DNA of 64,000 nt, taken from positions 1 through 64,000 of the forward strand of contig JAJQEU010000051.1 in the NCBI GenBank assembly GCA_021201535.1, read 5' to 3'. This stretch comes from Clostridiales bacterium (lineage in GTDB: Bacteria; Bacillota; Clostridia; Lachnospirales; Lachnospiraceae). The notes beneath the pieces are model-generated. The model made no database searches, was not told the DNA's origin, and saw only the letters and a program-made list of their open reading frames with translations. Shown here piece by piece: positions 30,950 through 40,091 of this stretch (positions are counted from its first letter, which is position 1; each line of letters begins with the position of its first letter). A program made the translations under genes and the position numbers.

Positions 30950-31099
30950 ATTTTACCCCTTTTTTACTTTAATAGAGCAAGAGGCAGCTTTTGCCTCATA
31001 CTCGTTGCGCAGGACGCGTGTAGCAAAACCGCAAAATTTCCTTACGCGCCCCTGTGTATATCTTATGATACTTCGGATTGCTTCCGCAATCCTGCATCA

Positions 31100-32128
31100 T
31101 CATCTCCCAAAACCGCAGTTGGGGAAGGTACACTCACCGCAGTTCAGGCACAGTCCGCCCTCTCCCAGTCCGGCGATATCCTCCTGCGTGATCTCATCAT
31201 CCGCCAGCACGCGCGGCAGAACCAGATCAAAAATCGTGCGCTTTGCGTACATCACGCAGCCGGGCAGACCCAGAATCGGGATCTGACGGCCTTCCTTCTC
31301 ATAATAGGAGACAAGCATCATCGCGCCCGGAAGAACCGGCGCTCCATAGGTGATAATGCGTGCGCCGGTATTCATAATGGCGCCCGGCGTGCAATCATCC
31401 GGGTCAACACTCATACCGCCAGTGCAGATCACCAGCTCCGCGCCCGCGTCCAGCTGTTTAAAAATCGCCTCCGTGATATGCTCCTTCTCATCGTCCACAT
31501 AAATCTGACCGATGACCTCGCAGCCGTACTCCTCCACCTTCGCGTAAATAACCGGGCCGAAGGTATCTTTAATCCGTCCCTTGAACACCTCGCTGCCGGT
31601 GGTGACAATCCCGACCTTTTTCTTCTGAATCGGAAGGACATCAAAGAGCGGTGTCTCTCCCGCCGCCCGCCTCGCGGCCTCCATTTTTTCCTTTTCGATC
31701 ACAAGCGGAATGATCCGGGTCGCCGCGATCTTGTCCCCTTTATGCACGACGAAATCACCGTGCCGCGACGCGATCATCATCTCACCCAGCGCATTGACCG
31801 CGACCAGATGCTCCCGGTCGATCTTCAGCAGGCCGTCGATATCGGCGACCAGCTCGATCTTACCCTCTTTTACGTCCGATCCGTGCATATTCTGTCCGGC
31901 GCAGATCTCATATAAAATCTCAGCGGCGTCATTCTCGTGCAGCATGGTATCATCATTCTCCCACACATACAGATGCTCTTTCCCGACGGAGAGCAGCACG
32001 GGGATATCCTCTTCCCGCACGATATGCCCCTTACGGAAAACAGCATCCTTCGTAACACCCTTTATAATCTGTGTAATGTCATGGCAGAGTACGCTTCCGA
32101 CCGCGTCCTCCGTGCGAATCAGCTTCAT
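31100..32128 (-). CDS. MoeA/MoaB-like molybdopterin-binding protein with C-terminal Cys motif
   Basis: KKVGIVTTGSEVFKGRIKDTFGPVIYAKVEEYGCEVIGQIYVDDEKEHITEAIFKQLDAGAELVICTGGMSVDPDD; C-terminus CLNCGECTFPNCGFGR. Confidence 0.88.
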   Translation of the reverse strand: MKLIRTEDAVGSVLCHDITQIIKGVTKDAVFRKGHIVREEDIPVLLSVGKEHLYVWENDDTMLHENDAAEILYEICAGQNMHGSDVKEGKIELVADIDGLLKIDREHLVAVNALGEMMIASRHGDFVVHKGDKIAATRIIPLVIEKEKMEAARRAAGETPLFDVLPIQKKKVGIVTTGSEVFKGRIKDTFGPVIYAKVEEYGCEVIGQIYVDDEKEHITEAIFKQLDAGAELVICTGGMSVDPDDCTPGAIMNTGARIITYGAPVLPGAMMLVSYYEKEGRQIPILGLPGCVMYAKRTIFDLVLPRVLADDEITQEDIAGLGEGGLCLNCGECTFPNCGFGR

Positions 32129-32210
32129 ATGTTGTAACCTCCGGATATACTTTAATCATAAAGACAATGTCTGCTTCACAGTCAACCTCATCTATAATAA
32201 TCCTCGTAAA

Positions 32211-32240
32211 ACTGTTCAGTACCTTCACAATCACGAGGAA
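32211..32240. repeat. Dispersed repeat family D, copy 2
   Basis: ACTGTTCAGTACCTTCACAATCACGAGGAA, identical to 3004-3033. Confidence 0.75.
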
Positions 32241-32294
32241 GCAAATCAGTCCTGCCCATTTGTCTGTGTATTGACAACACATTTTTCGTATATG

Positions 32295-32780
32295 TCAGTG
32301 TCTGGCACATTCTCCGTCCCGTCCTAGCAGAATATCAAGACCGTGCTTCAATGCCGGCAGAATATACACCAGCGCCTCCTCCACCGCCTTCGGACTGCCG
32401 GGCAGATTCACGATCAGCGTCTCACCCCGGATACCGGCGGTCGCCCTGGAAAGCATCGCCCGGTCCGTGATTTTCAGAGAATAGTTCAGTATCGCCATCG
32501 GGATGCCCGCGGCCTCCCGCTCGATCACCATCTTCGTAGCCTCCGGAGTCACGTCTCTCGGGGAGAACCCCGTACCGCCCGTCGTTAAGATCAGATGAAT
32601 CCCCGCATTCGACATGGAAATCATCTCGTCGGCAAGCATCTGCCTGTCGTCCGGCAAAATGATCGTCTTTGCGATCTCATAGCCGTTCTCCTCCATAATA
32701 GAGACAATCTTTTTCCCGCTGAGATCCTCCCTCTCACCGGCGTAACCTTTGTCACTGGCCGTGATTACTCCTACACGCAT
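32295..32780 (-). CDS. MogA/MoaB family molybdopterin adenylyltransferase
   Basis: MRVGVITASDKGYAGEREDLSGKKIVSIMEENGYEIAKTIILPDD...HLILTTGGTGFSPRDVTPEATKMVIEREAAGIPMAIL; start at 32780 preferred to 32927. Confidence 0.93.
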   Translation of the reverse strand: MRVGVITASDKGYAGEREDLSGKKIVSIMEENGYEIAKTIILPDDRQMLADEMISMSNAGIHLILTTGGTGFSPRDVTPEATKMVIEREAAGIPMAILNYSLKITDRAMLSRATAGIRGETLIVNLPGSPKAVEEALVYILPALKHGLDILLGRDGECARH

Positions 32781-32937
32781 ATGTCTTCTCCCTCTCCTTC
32801 TCATTTCTGTCCGGTTTTCAAGCCTCTCCTGTACCGGACGGTTCTCGTTACCCTGTTTCAACACACATAGGCTGCTATCGCAACACGCCAGCCGACGCAA
32901 CGCCTCGTCGCCATGTCGCCATATCACGCTGTCCCGG

Positions 32938-33372
32938 TCAGGCTTCCACCATCACGAAATCATCTCCCACGGAGATGGTACCGCCCTCAAGAACCTTCGT
33001 AAACACACCCTCCCGCGGCATGATACAGTCACCCATGATTTTGTAGATCTCGCAGTGGCTATGACACTCCTTTCCGATCTGTGTCATCTCCAGAAGGGCT
33101 GTCCCGCAGCGAAACCGTGTCCCGACGGGCAGATTTTTAAAATCATAACCCTCCACGATAATATTCTCACCGAAAGCACCGAAATCGACATTCGCGCCCC
33201 TCTTCCGGAACTCCTCAATCTTCTCAAAGGAAAGCAGACTGACCTGACGATGCCAGTGACCCGCATGAGCGTCCTCCTGAATGCCCCAGTCCTCAACCAG
33301 ACAGGCGGTCCCTACTTCCTTTTTCTGTATCCCACGCTTATCACTGATACAGATTCCTTTAATCACTCCCAT
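32938..33372 (-). CDS. MOSC domain-containing protein
   Basis: MGVIKGICISDKRGIQKKEVGTACLVEDWGIQEDAHAGHWHRQVSLLSFEKIEEF...GAFGENIIVEGYDFKNLPVGTRFRCGTALLEMTQIGKECHSHCEIY. Confidence 0.9.
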   Translation of the reverse strand: MGVIKGICISDKRGIQKKEVGTACLVEDWGIQEDAHAGHWHRQVSLLSFEKIEEFRKRGANVDFGAFGENIIVEGYDFKNLPVGTRFRCGTALLEMTQIGKECHSHCEIYKIMGDCIMPREGVFTKVLEGGTISVGDDFVMVEA

Positions 33373-33486
33373 AATAATGGTCTCCTTTTCTGTTTCTGAA
33401 TAATTGCATTAATTATAGCGTATCCATCTGCTTTTTTCTATCACAAAATAAAATGATTTTATCCCATATCTGAATAACTGACCATT

Positions 33487-34110
33487 TTATTCCTTCCGTA
33501 CCAGCCTCATAATCATACTCACCACCATATCCACGCCCGGCGCCATGATCTCCCTGGCCTCCTTCGCTGTCTGGCGCGAGGTCTCCTCCACGCCGTCATG
33601 CACGTTCGTCCGAAGGCAGGTCCGGATAATATAGCAGAGGAACATCTCCGTGATCGTGGAAATATCCGCCGCGGAAAGCTTATCCGGATACATGGACTCC
33701 AGATATCCGGAAACAAAGATTTTCAGATCCTCCGGCACGAACCAGAGATATTTGGAAATCGGCCCGAACTCATGTCCGTCATTGATAAAGATCCGCAGGA
33801 TATGGATATTCTGATACATCAGGTCAAAGATATAGTCTGCCATGATCCGGAAATCACCGTGCAGGTTCAGATAACTCAGTTTGTGGTTCAGATCCTCCGC
33901 GTCAAACTTAAATTCATGATAGTGCTCCACAACCTGCAGGAATAAGCCCATCTTGTCTTCAAAATGACGGAAAACCGTCACTGTATTGCATCCGGCACGA
34001 TTGCTGATATCCCGGATGGTTGCCGCCGAATAACCTTTGGCGGAAAACACCTCCAGGGCGCTCTTTAAAATCCGCTCATGCATTTCCGCCGCACTGCTTT
34101 TTCTGCTCAT
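33487..34110 (-). CDS. TetR family transcriptional regulator
   Basis: MHERILKSALEVFSAKGYSAATIRDISNRAGCNTVTVFRHFEDKMGLFLQVVEHY. Confidence 0.92.
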   Translation of the reverse strand: MSRKSSAAEMHERILKSALEVFSAKGYSAATIRDISNRAGCNTVTVFRHFEDKMGLFLQVVEHYHEFKFDAEDLNHKLSYLNLHGDFRIMADYIFDLMYQNIHILRIFINDGHEFGPISKYLWFVPEDLKIFVSGYLESMYPDKLSAADISTITEMFLCYIIRTCLRTNVHDGVEETSRQTAKEAREIMAPGVDMVVSMIMRLVRKE

Positions 34111-34282
34111 GAAATGATCCCCCTGATGTACGCTTTAACACAATTATTATCAGTATACTACATTTTTCGTTTCCCGTACACACTTTCCATAAAAAAAACT
34201 GCGGCATGTGCATCCTCGCGGAGCGTTTTTGATATATAGAAAGTTCGGAAAACTGTCCTATATGTCAAAATTGGCCCATGTA

Positions 34283-34310
34283 AAATCGGCGCCGTTTCCG
34301 GCGCCGATTT
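34283..34310 (-). terminator. Putative terminator downstream of second transhydroxylase-like operon
   Basis: AAATCGGCGCCG-TTTC-CGGCGCCGATTT, 12-bp perfect stem 35 nt past the stop. Confidence 0.75.
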
Positions 34311-34344
34311 CTGCGAGTAGAGCTATACCAATACCTTCAGATGG

Positions 34345-35163
34345 TTAGATAAAAATCTCTCCGATATTTAAAGCTTTGTCCAGTTCCACTGTCTTCACTG
34401 TCTTTCCGTCAATCTCCAGTGTATAAGTACCCGGCAGCAGCTTATCAAACTTGAACTCGCCGAAGTAATCGGTGATCTGCGTCTCCTCCACACCGTTTCC
34501 TTTCAGTGTAATGGAGACATTCTCCACATCGTCATCGGTCTCCGTGTCAACCACGGCGCCGGTGATAAACGCCTTCGTGAAACGATACAGATTCTTATAA
34601 TACACATGAGGATTGGTGCCGAGCTCAGGACGATAAACCTCCAGCCCCTGCTCCTCGACGATCTTTGCCATCTCCTCCGGCTCGATATCGTAATATTCGA
34701 TCGAATCCGTCGGGCAGCTGTGTGAGCAGCGCGGCTTGCACGGCTGTACGCCGCTGTCGATGATATGAGCGCACATGGTACACTTCTGCGCCACGTTCTT
34801 CTCCTCGTTCCAGTAGATCGCTCCGTATGGGCAGCTGTCTACGATCTCCTTCATGCCTCTCGCCTTCTCCGGGTCAATCAGGACGATGCCGTCCTCCCTG
34901 CGGTAGATGCAATCAGGAAATGCGTTCTGGCACGGCGCGTTCTCGCAGTGCTGGCACATGAGTGCCAGATAACCGACGTCGATCCGCGGACATTGTCCCC
35001 GCTCGGTGCGGAGAAGCTTCAGCCAACGGGATTCATGACGCGGCTGTGACTCTGTATAGGGCATCCAGTCGTTGCCGACATGCTCATCCTTGCAGGACAT
35101 AAAGCAGTCGTTGCAGTCGAAACAGGAAGCGATATTCATTACCAGATATTTCTGTTTACTCAT
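34345..35163 (-). CDS. 4Fe-4S subunit of second transhydroxylase-like molybdoenzyme
   Basis: MSKQKYLVMNIASCFDCNDCFMSCKDEHVGNDWMPYTESQPRHESRWLKLLRTERGQ; three further Cys clusters; C-terminal Ig/CnaB-like domain; paralogue of 22081-22902. Confidence 0.88.
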   Translation of the reverse strand: MSKQKYLVMNIASCFDCNDCFMSCKDEHVGNDWMPYTESQPRHESRWLKLLRTERGQCPRIDVGYLALMCQHCENAPCQNAFPDCIYRREDGIVLIDPEKARGMKEIVDSCPYGAIYWNEEKNVAQKCTMCAHIIDSGVQPCKPRCSHSCPTDSIEYYDIEPEEMAKIVEEQGLEVYRPELGTNPHVYYKNLYRFTKAFITGAVVDTETDDDVENVSITLKGNGVEETQITDYFGEFKFDKLLPGTYTLEIDGKTVKTVELDKALNIGEIFI

Positions 35164-37957
35164 CTAATTTTCCTCCCATCCAGTCATGGCCGGAGAACTT
35201 CCATGCTTTCTCAGTCCAAACCATCTCATTGCAGTTCGGATCCTTATAAAAGTTCGCGGAACGGTTCGCTCCCTCCGGTGCAACAGCAGGCTCATTCCAG
35301 GAGGCTTTCTCCTCGGCGCCGCCGTGGTTCTTGTCAAGCGGTTTCTCTTTCCAGTCTTCCAGCTCTTTTCTGTCCCATTTCTCGATCTCTACCAGGCAGT
35401 GCTCGGTCGCCATACCGCTGGCATACTTGGACAGGAAGCGGGACGGGGTCAGGATGTTGATGCAGCCGCCGCGGTCTACCGCGTGTCCGGGATCGCCCAG
35501 AGGCTTATACTCCGCGGAGGACTCATAGCAGTGGCAGGTGCCCTTCGGCACACGCTCTGTCAGCTGTGCGGCAAAAATAACGGCGCCGCGCTCATTATAT
35601 GCTTTCACCAGATCATGCTGCTTGATGCCGCGCTCTGCCGCGTCAAGCGGATTGATACGCATGATCCAATAGTAGAAACCGTCCACGAGCACTCTGTGGT
35701 TCTCGATGTCGTTGACGAAGGAATCTTTACCATCGCCCTGTGTATGGAAGCTGAATCTCGGATGCGGGGACAGTACAGCGAGCGGATATTTCTTGATACG
35801 CTCGGTGTGATGACCCTCCCAGGACGGGATATACATCGGCATCAGCGGTCTCTCTGTATCATCGGTATCATAGTGTCCGAAACGCTTCAGGCTGTTGGAA
35901 ATGAACTCCACCTTGCCGGACTGTGTCTGCAGACCCTTCTGATCAACCAGGTCGCCCGGGCGGAATCTGGAAATCCATCCTCTGGTATCCTGCTCACGAT
36001 CCTCCGCGAACCAGCGGAACGAAGGCGCCGCCGGTTTCCTGTCATCGTTCGGCACAATAAAATAACCCTTCTCGAAGAACTTCTCCCAGGTCACTACCTT
36101 TGGCATATCGGAGGCGTAGAACATCTGCTTCGCCCAGCCGAGCTCTGTCTTGCCCTCAGAGAAGACATCTCCCACATGCAGACGCTCGCAGATCGCGTTG
36201 AAGATCTCATAGTCAGACATGGACTCGCCCAGCGGCTCGATACATTTCTTCTGCAGTGTGATCACGCGGTGGTTCGCCTGATTGTGGGAATCCGGGTTAT
36301 AACCGGAGTTGCTCGCCCACTCGCCGATGTCCCAACGCTCAAAGTTCGTGCAGGCCGGAAGGATGATATCCGCGAACGGAACCTCTCCCTCAAACCAGAT
36401 GGACTGGCTCACAACGAACGGAAGTCTCTTTGTGCGGTACATTCTCGCATAGCGGTCGCCCTGGCCCATCGTGCCGATGTGGGATCCGCCGTATTTATAG
36501 AGCATCTGGATACGGGAATAGCCGTTCGCCGGATACTCATATTTGTGGAACTGCTGCTCCTGGGAGTCGCCGACAAAGCCTCTGCCCCACCACTCTACAT
36601 GGTCGTCCAGAATACATTCCGGAAGTCTCATACGATCGAGGTGAACGCCGGCTGCCGTACTCAGGTTCGAAGACATCGGTTTGCTGTCCACACCGTTAAA
36701 CATTCTGTATGCCAAAACCGCGCCTGCCGCAGAGTTCTGCGCGTCGCCGCCGATACCGCCGTCCGCATAACCCGGGAAATAGAAATCGGAGTCTACCGGC
36801 ACACCCTGTGTCGTGCTGTAAAAATTAATACCCGGCTTGCCGAGACCCTGCATCGTGATCAGCGCGATCATCATACGCGCCCAGTCCATACCGATCGGGC
36901 TTCTGCAGCAGCCGCCCCAGCCGCCGAGACCGCCGGCTGCCAGCATGGTTTTATTCTTTGCCCACTCGCGCGCCAGTGCACGGATGTCACGGGCCGGAAT
37001 ATTACACTCTTTCGACGCCCACTCAGAGGACTTCGGAACACCATCGGTCTTGCCGAGCACATATTCTGTCCACTCCTCAAATCCAAATGCATGAGTAGCC
37101 ACATACTCCTTGTCATAGGTACCCTCTACCAGCCATGTGTAGGCGATGCCGAGCGCAAGCGCCGCATCAGTTCCCAGCTGCGGAGAGAACCATTTGCCGC
37201 CGTACAAACCGTTCGTGTGGTTGTAATACGGATCAATGAATACCATCTTCACGCCGAGCTCCTGCAGCCATTTCCGGCGGATGGTACTCTCAAACGCACC
37301 GTAGATACCGTTGTTCGTCTCCGGATCGGAGGACCAGAACACCATCATCTCACAGTTCTGAAGGCAGTCCTCCAGCAGATCGGTCTGCTCCGGGTTGCCC
37401 AGTCTGGCGGTGAAGCCGTACATATGGGTCGCGCCCCAGTGCCAGCCCTCCCAGCTGTCCGGGTTATGATCGCCGTAGGTAAGGCCGGCTGCGTTCATGA
37501 AACGGAACAGGGTGCTGTGACGGTATCCGACTGTTCCCCACAGGTGGTGAGAACTCGGCTCGATCACCATCGCGCCCGGTCCGAACTCTCTCTTGATCCG
37601 GCGCATCTCGTTACAGACAATATCGAGAGCCTCGTCCCAGCTGATCCGCTCATAGCCGGAAATACCGCGGTTCTCCTCATGCCGGTCGCCGTTCGGATCG
37701 AAATCCACACGCTTCATCGGATACAGGTTGCGGCGGTCAGAATAAATCATGGACTTAAACTGTGCCGTAACCGGCGTATAGGTCGTCTTTCTAGGCGGGG
37801 TAAATGTGCGTCCTCTCGCTTCAATCGAATAAGAAGCGGCGTCGTCGTCGTCCAGATCCATCGGTGTGATACGTATGATCTTGTCTTCCTCTTCGTCCAC
37901 ATAGACAAAGACCGGACCACCGGTGGTCATCTGGGTCTTTCTTACCAAATTTCCCAT
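35156..37957 (-). CDS. Molybdopterin-dependent catalytic subunit, second transhydroxylase-like paralogue with longer C-terminus
   Basis: 933 aa; RKTQMTTGGPVFVYVDEEEDKIIRITPMDLDDDDAASYSIEARGRTFTPPRKTTYTPV...DHNPDSWEGWHWGATHMYGFTARLGNPEQTDLLEDCLQ; overlaps small subunit by 8 nt. Confidence 0.88.
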   Translation of the reverse strand: MGNLVRKTQMTTGGPVFVYVDEEEDKIIRITPMDLDDDDAASYSIEARGRTFTPPRKTTYTPVTAQFKSMIYSDRRNLYPMKRVDFDPNGDRHEENRGISGYERISWDEALDIVCNEMRRIKREFGPGAMVIEPSSHHLWGTVGYRHSTLFRFMNAAGLTYGDHNPDSWEGWHWGATHMYGFTARLGNPEQTDLLEDCLQNCEMMVFWSSDPETNNGIYGAFESTIRRKWLQELGVKMVFIDPYYNHTNGLYGGKWFSPQLGTDAALALGIAYTWLVEGTYDKEYVATHAFGFEEWTEYVLGKTDGVPKSSEWASKECNIPARDIRALAREWAKNKTMLAAGGLGGWGGCCRSPIGMDWARMMIALITMQGLGKPGINFYSTTQGVPVDSDFYFPGYADGGIGGDAQNSAAGAVLAYRMFNGVDSKPMSSNLSTAAGVHLDRMRLPECILDDHVEWWGRGFVGDSQEQQFHKYEYPANGYSRIQMLYKYGGSHIGTMGQGDRYARMYRTKRLPFVVSQSIWFEGEVPFADIILPACTNFERWDIGEWASNSGYNPDSHNQANHRVITLQKKCIEPLGESMSDYEIFNAICERLHVGDVFSEGKTELGWAKQMFYASDMPKVVTWEKFFEKGYFIVPNDDRKPAAPSFRWFAEDREQDTRGWISRFRPGDLVDQKGLQTQSGKVEFISNSLKRFGHYDTDDTERPLMPMYIPSWEGHHTERIKKYPLAVLSPHPRFSFHTQGDGKDSFVNDIENHRVLVDGFYYWIMRINPLDAAERGIKQHDLVKAYNERGAVIFAAQLTERVPKGTCHCYESSAEYKPLGDPGHAVDRGGCINILTPSRFLSKYASGMATEHCLVEIEKWDRKELEDWKEKPLDKNHGGAEEKASWNEPAVAPEGANRSANFYKDPNCNEMVWTEKAWKFSGHDWMGGKLDE

Positions 37958-38107
37958 TTTTTCCTCCTTCTTTCAAGCTCCTTTTGGTAAACTCGTAACC
38001 ATTAAAATATATTAAGTAATTACGATGTTCTATTTATAACATCTTCCGGATGATATGTCAAAACAGAAGAGTTTCATTTATACGTCACTTCTTCCATATT
38101 CGCCCAA

Positions 38108-38131
38108 ATGAATGCAAGCGGTTACTTTCAT
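38108..38131. promoter_or_regulatory. Candidate TetR operator copy 1
   Basis: ATGAATGCAAGCGGTTACTTTCAT, interrupted palindrome; second copy at 38229. Confidence 0.6.
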
Positions 38132-38228
38132 GCGATTGTTACAATATAGGAAATGGAATTGTGTAATATATCCAAAATAATCAATTCATTTTTATTGAAG
38201 TTAGACAATTTTTGTATCTTTTTTTTAA

Positions 38229-38252
38229 ATGAATGCAATCAGTCACTTTCAT
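38229..38252. promoter_or_regulatory. Candidate TetR operator copy 2
   Basis: ATGAATGCAATCAGTCACTTTCAT, 121 nt from copy 1, between divergent genes. Confidence 0.6.
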
Positions 38253-38436
38253 TTTTCAACCGGCAAACTCATAGTTTATCCGGTTCTCTCATTTGCGTAA
38301 ATATCTGCAATTTTTATAAGGTAAGACTGGTTTTTTGCTCAGAAAACAGGTATACTGGATATACGAAGAGCGCGATCAATGTGAAGATATCGAACGGTTA
38401 CGAGAATCAGATGTATGTACAGGGGGACAACCGCAT

Positions 38437-39018
38437 ATGAAAGACACCAAATCCTGGATTCTGGACGCAGCGGCCATGCTGTTCACACAGAACGGATACA
38501 ACGGAACCACAACCCGGGCCATCGCGGAGCTTGCGGGCATCAGCGAGTCCACATTTTTCCGCATCTACAAAAGCAAGGACGCACTGCTGACCGACCTGCT
38601 CTACATCATGACACCGGGACCCGAGGATATCCCCATGAAGGAGATGACGAACGGCGCCGACATTGAAAAAGATTTCGAGCTGTTTCTGTATTACAACGCC
38701 ATCCTGCATATTCGGCACCTGCCGGTTTTTCGGCTCGCCATGCATCTGGATGAGGTCTACGATACCTCCCGTTTTTCCAAGATCAAGGGTCTGGTCTCCC
38801 AGATGGCCGGATATTTCGAGCACCTGCAGGAGATCGGTTTTCTAATCGAGTTTGATTATGAGGCGCTGGCGGAGCATGTCAACGCACTGTCCATCGTCAA
38901 GGCCTCCGAGTTTATCACCGGGGAGATCTACGGCGTCCCCATGGAGCAGTCGGTGCGCGCGTTTTCGAAGCAGTATGCGGAGTTTTTCGCCCGTCTGCTG
39001 TCAAGCAGGGATACGTAG
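38437..39018 (+). CDS. TetR family transcriptional regulator, divergent from second transhydroxylase-like operon
   Basis: MKDTKSWILDAAAMLFTQNGYNGTTTRAIAELAGISESTFFRIYKSKDALLTDLLYI; start at 38437 with AGGGGGA RBS. Confidence 0.9.
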   Translation: MKDTKSWILDAAAMLFTQNGYNGTTTRAIAELAGISESTFFRIYKSKDALLTDLLYIMTPGPEDIPMKEMTNGADIEKDFELFLYYNAILHIRHLPVFRLAMHLDEVYDTSRFSKIKGLVSQMAGYFEHLQEIGFLIEFDYEALAEHVNALSIVKASEFITGEIYGVPMEQSVRAFSKQYAEFFARLLSSRDT

Positions 39019-39041
39019 ATTTCCCGGGAAGAGCCGCTGTT

Positions 39042-39070
39042 GTACACCTTCTCAACCACGAGGAAAAGTC
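39042..39070. repeat. Dispersed repeat family D, diverged copy
   Basis: GTACACCTTCTCAACCACGAGGAAAAGTC resembles 3011-3038. Confidence 0.5.
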
Positions 39071-39233
39071 ATTTTTGTCAAACAAAGATTCCGCCAGTCC
39101 TATACTGTAAGATCACAGACAGGACCGGCGGATACATCTTTTCTCACACTCAGGCGCTTAGAAACGATTTTTTGCGCAAAATGGCAAAATTTCTATTCTG
39201 GTTCATCCGGGTTAGGAACCGTTGATCAATAAC

Positions 39234-39623
39234 TTATCTTTCTGTCGAATCGCCGGCGTCGTCTGTCACGTCATCCCCGATCCCGTCCGCAGCATCCCGG
39301 ACTGCATCTCCCGCATCATCCACGGCATCCCGTACAGTTTCTCCCGCGTCATCCAGCGCATCACCGTCGGTCGTGGAACGGTCGGTTCCGTCCGTTGTCC
39401 CGGTATCATCCGTTGTCCCGTCATGGGTGAGATCGTCATCTGTTCCGTCGTCGATCCGGTCATCGTCAGTTCCGTCATCAATCAGATCGCCATCCGTGCC
39501 ATCTGTATACGCGGAACCGTCATCCACGGTGCTGTGATCGGTTCTGTCATTTTCACACGCGGTAAAGGCCGTCAGGCTGAGCGCAAGCATTGCGATAAAA
39601 GCAACCTGTTTCCATCTTTTCAT
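39234..39623 (-). CDS. Low-complexity Asp/Thr/Gly-rich lipoprotein
   Basis: MKRWKQVAFIAMLALSLTAFTAC lipobox followed by DGTDDDRIDDGTDDDLTHDGTTDDTGTTDGTD repeats. Confidence 0.75.
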   Translation of the reverse strand: MKRWKQVAFIAMLALSLTAFTACENDRTDHSTVDDGSAYTDGTDGDLIDDGTDDDRIDDGTDDDLTHDGTTDDTGTTDGTDRSTTDGDALDDAGETVRDAVDDAGDAVRDAADGIGDDVTDDAGDSTER

Positions 39624-39693
39624 TTTATTTGCATCTCCTTTTCACTTTCCATTTACCTTTAATTATGAGCGTTTTTTCAGTCTTTATTCGTTT

Positions 39694-40050
39694 TTACTTC
39701 CGCATCTTCGGCTGAAAGATCAGGGAGATCAGATACCCGAAGATGAGAGCCGCGGAAACGCCCACCGCACAGGCCGTAAAGCCGCCCATGAACAGACCGA
39801 GAAAGCCGTTCTCATCGACGGCCGTTTTCATCCCCTGCCAGAGCACGTTTCCAAAACCGAGCAGGGGAACGGACGCCCCGGCGCCCGCAAACGCGGCAAA
39901 CGGCTCGTAAATGCCGACAGCGCCCAGCACAGCACCCGTACAGACCAGCAAAACCATGATCCTGCCGGGCAGCATTTTTGTTTTATCAATGAGTATCTGG
40001 ACCAGGGCGCAGATCACGCCGCCGACCCAGAATGCGTTCCAGTAATCCAT
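39694..40050 (-). CDS. spoVAE: Stage V sporulation protein AE
   Basis: MDYWNAFWVGGVICALVQILIDKTKMLPGRIMVLLVCTGAVLGAVGIYEPF...GFGNVLWQGMKTAVDENGFLGLFMGGFTACAVGVSAALIFGYL. Confidence 0.9.
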   Translation of the reverse strand: MDYWNAFWVGGVICALVQILIDKTKMLPGRIMVLLVCTGAVLGAVGIYEPFAAFAGAGASVPLLGFGNVLWQGMKTAVDENGFLGLFMGGFTACAVGVSAALIFGYLISLIFQPKMRK

Positions 40051-40091
40051 CGCTACTCCTTCCTGTTTCCGTTAAATGCAGTCTGTCCACA

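Noticed and set aside
35186-37990. 934-aa plus-strand ORF almost exactly antisense to the second molybdoenzyme catalytic gene
   Set aside because: Codon-bias shadow ORF: composition is Arg/His/Leu-rich without domain features, and the opposite strand encodes a clear molybdoenzyme.
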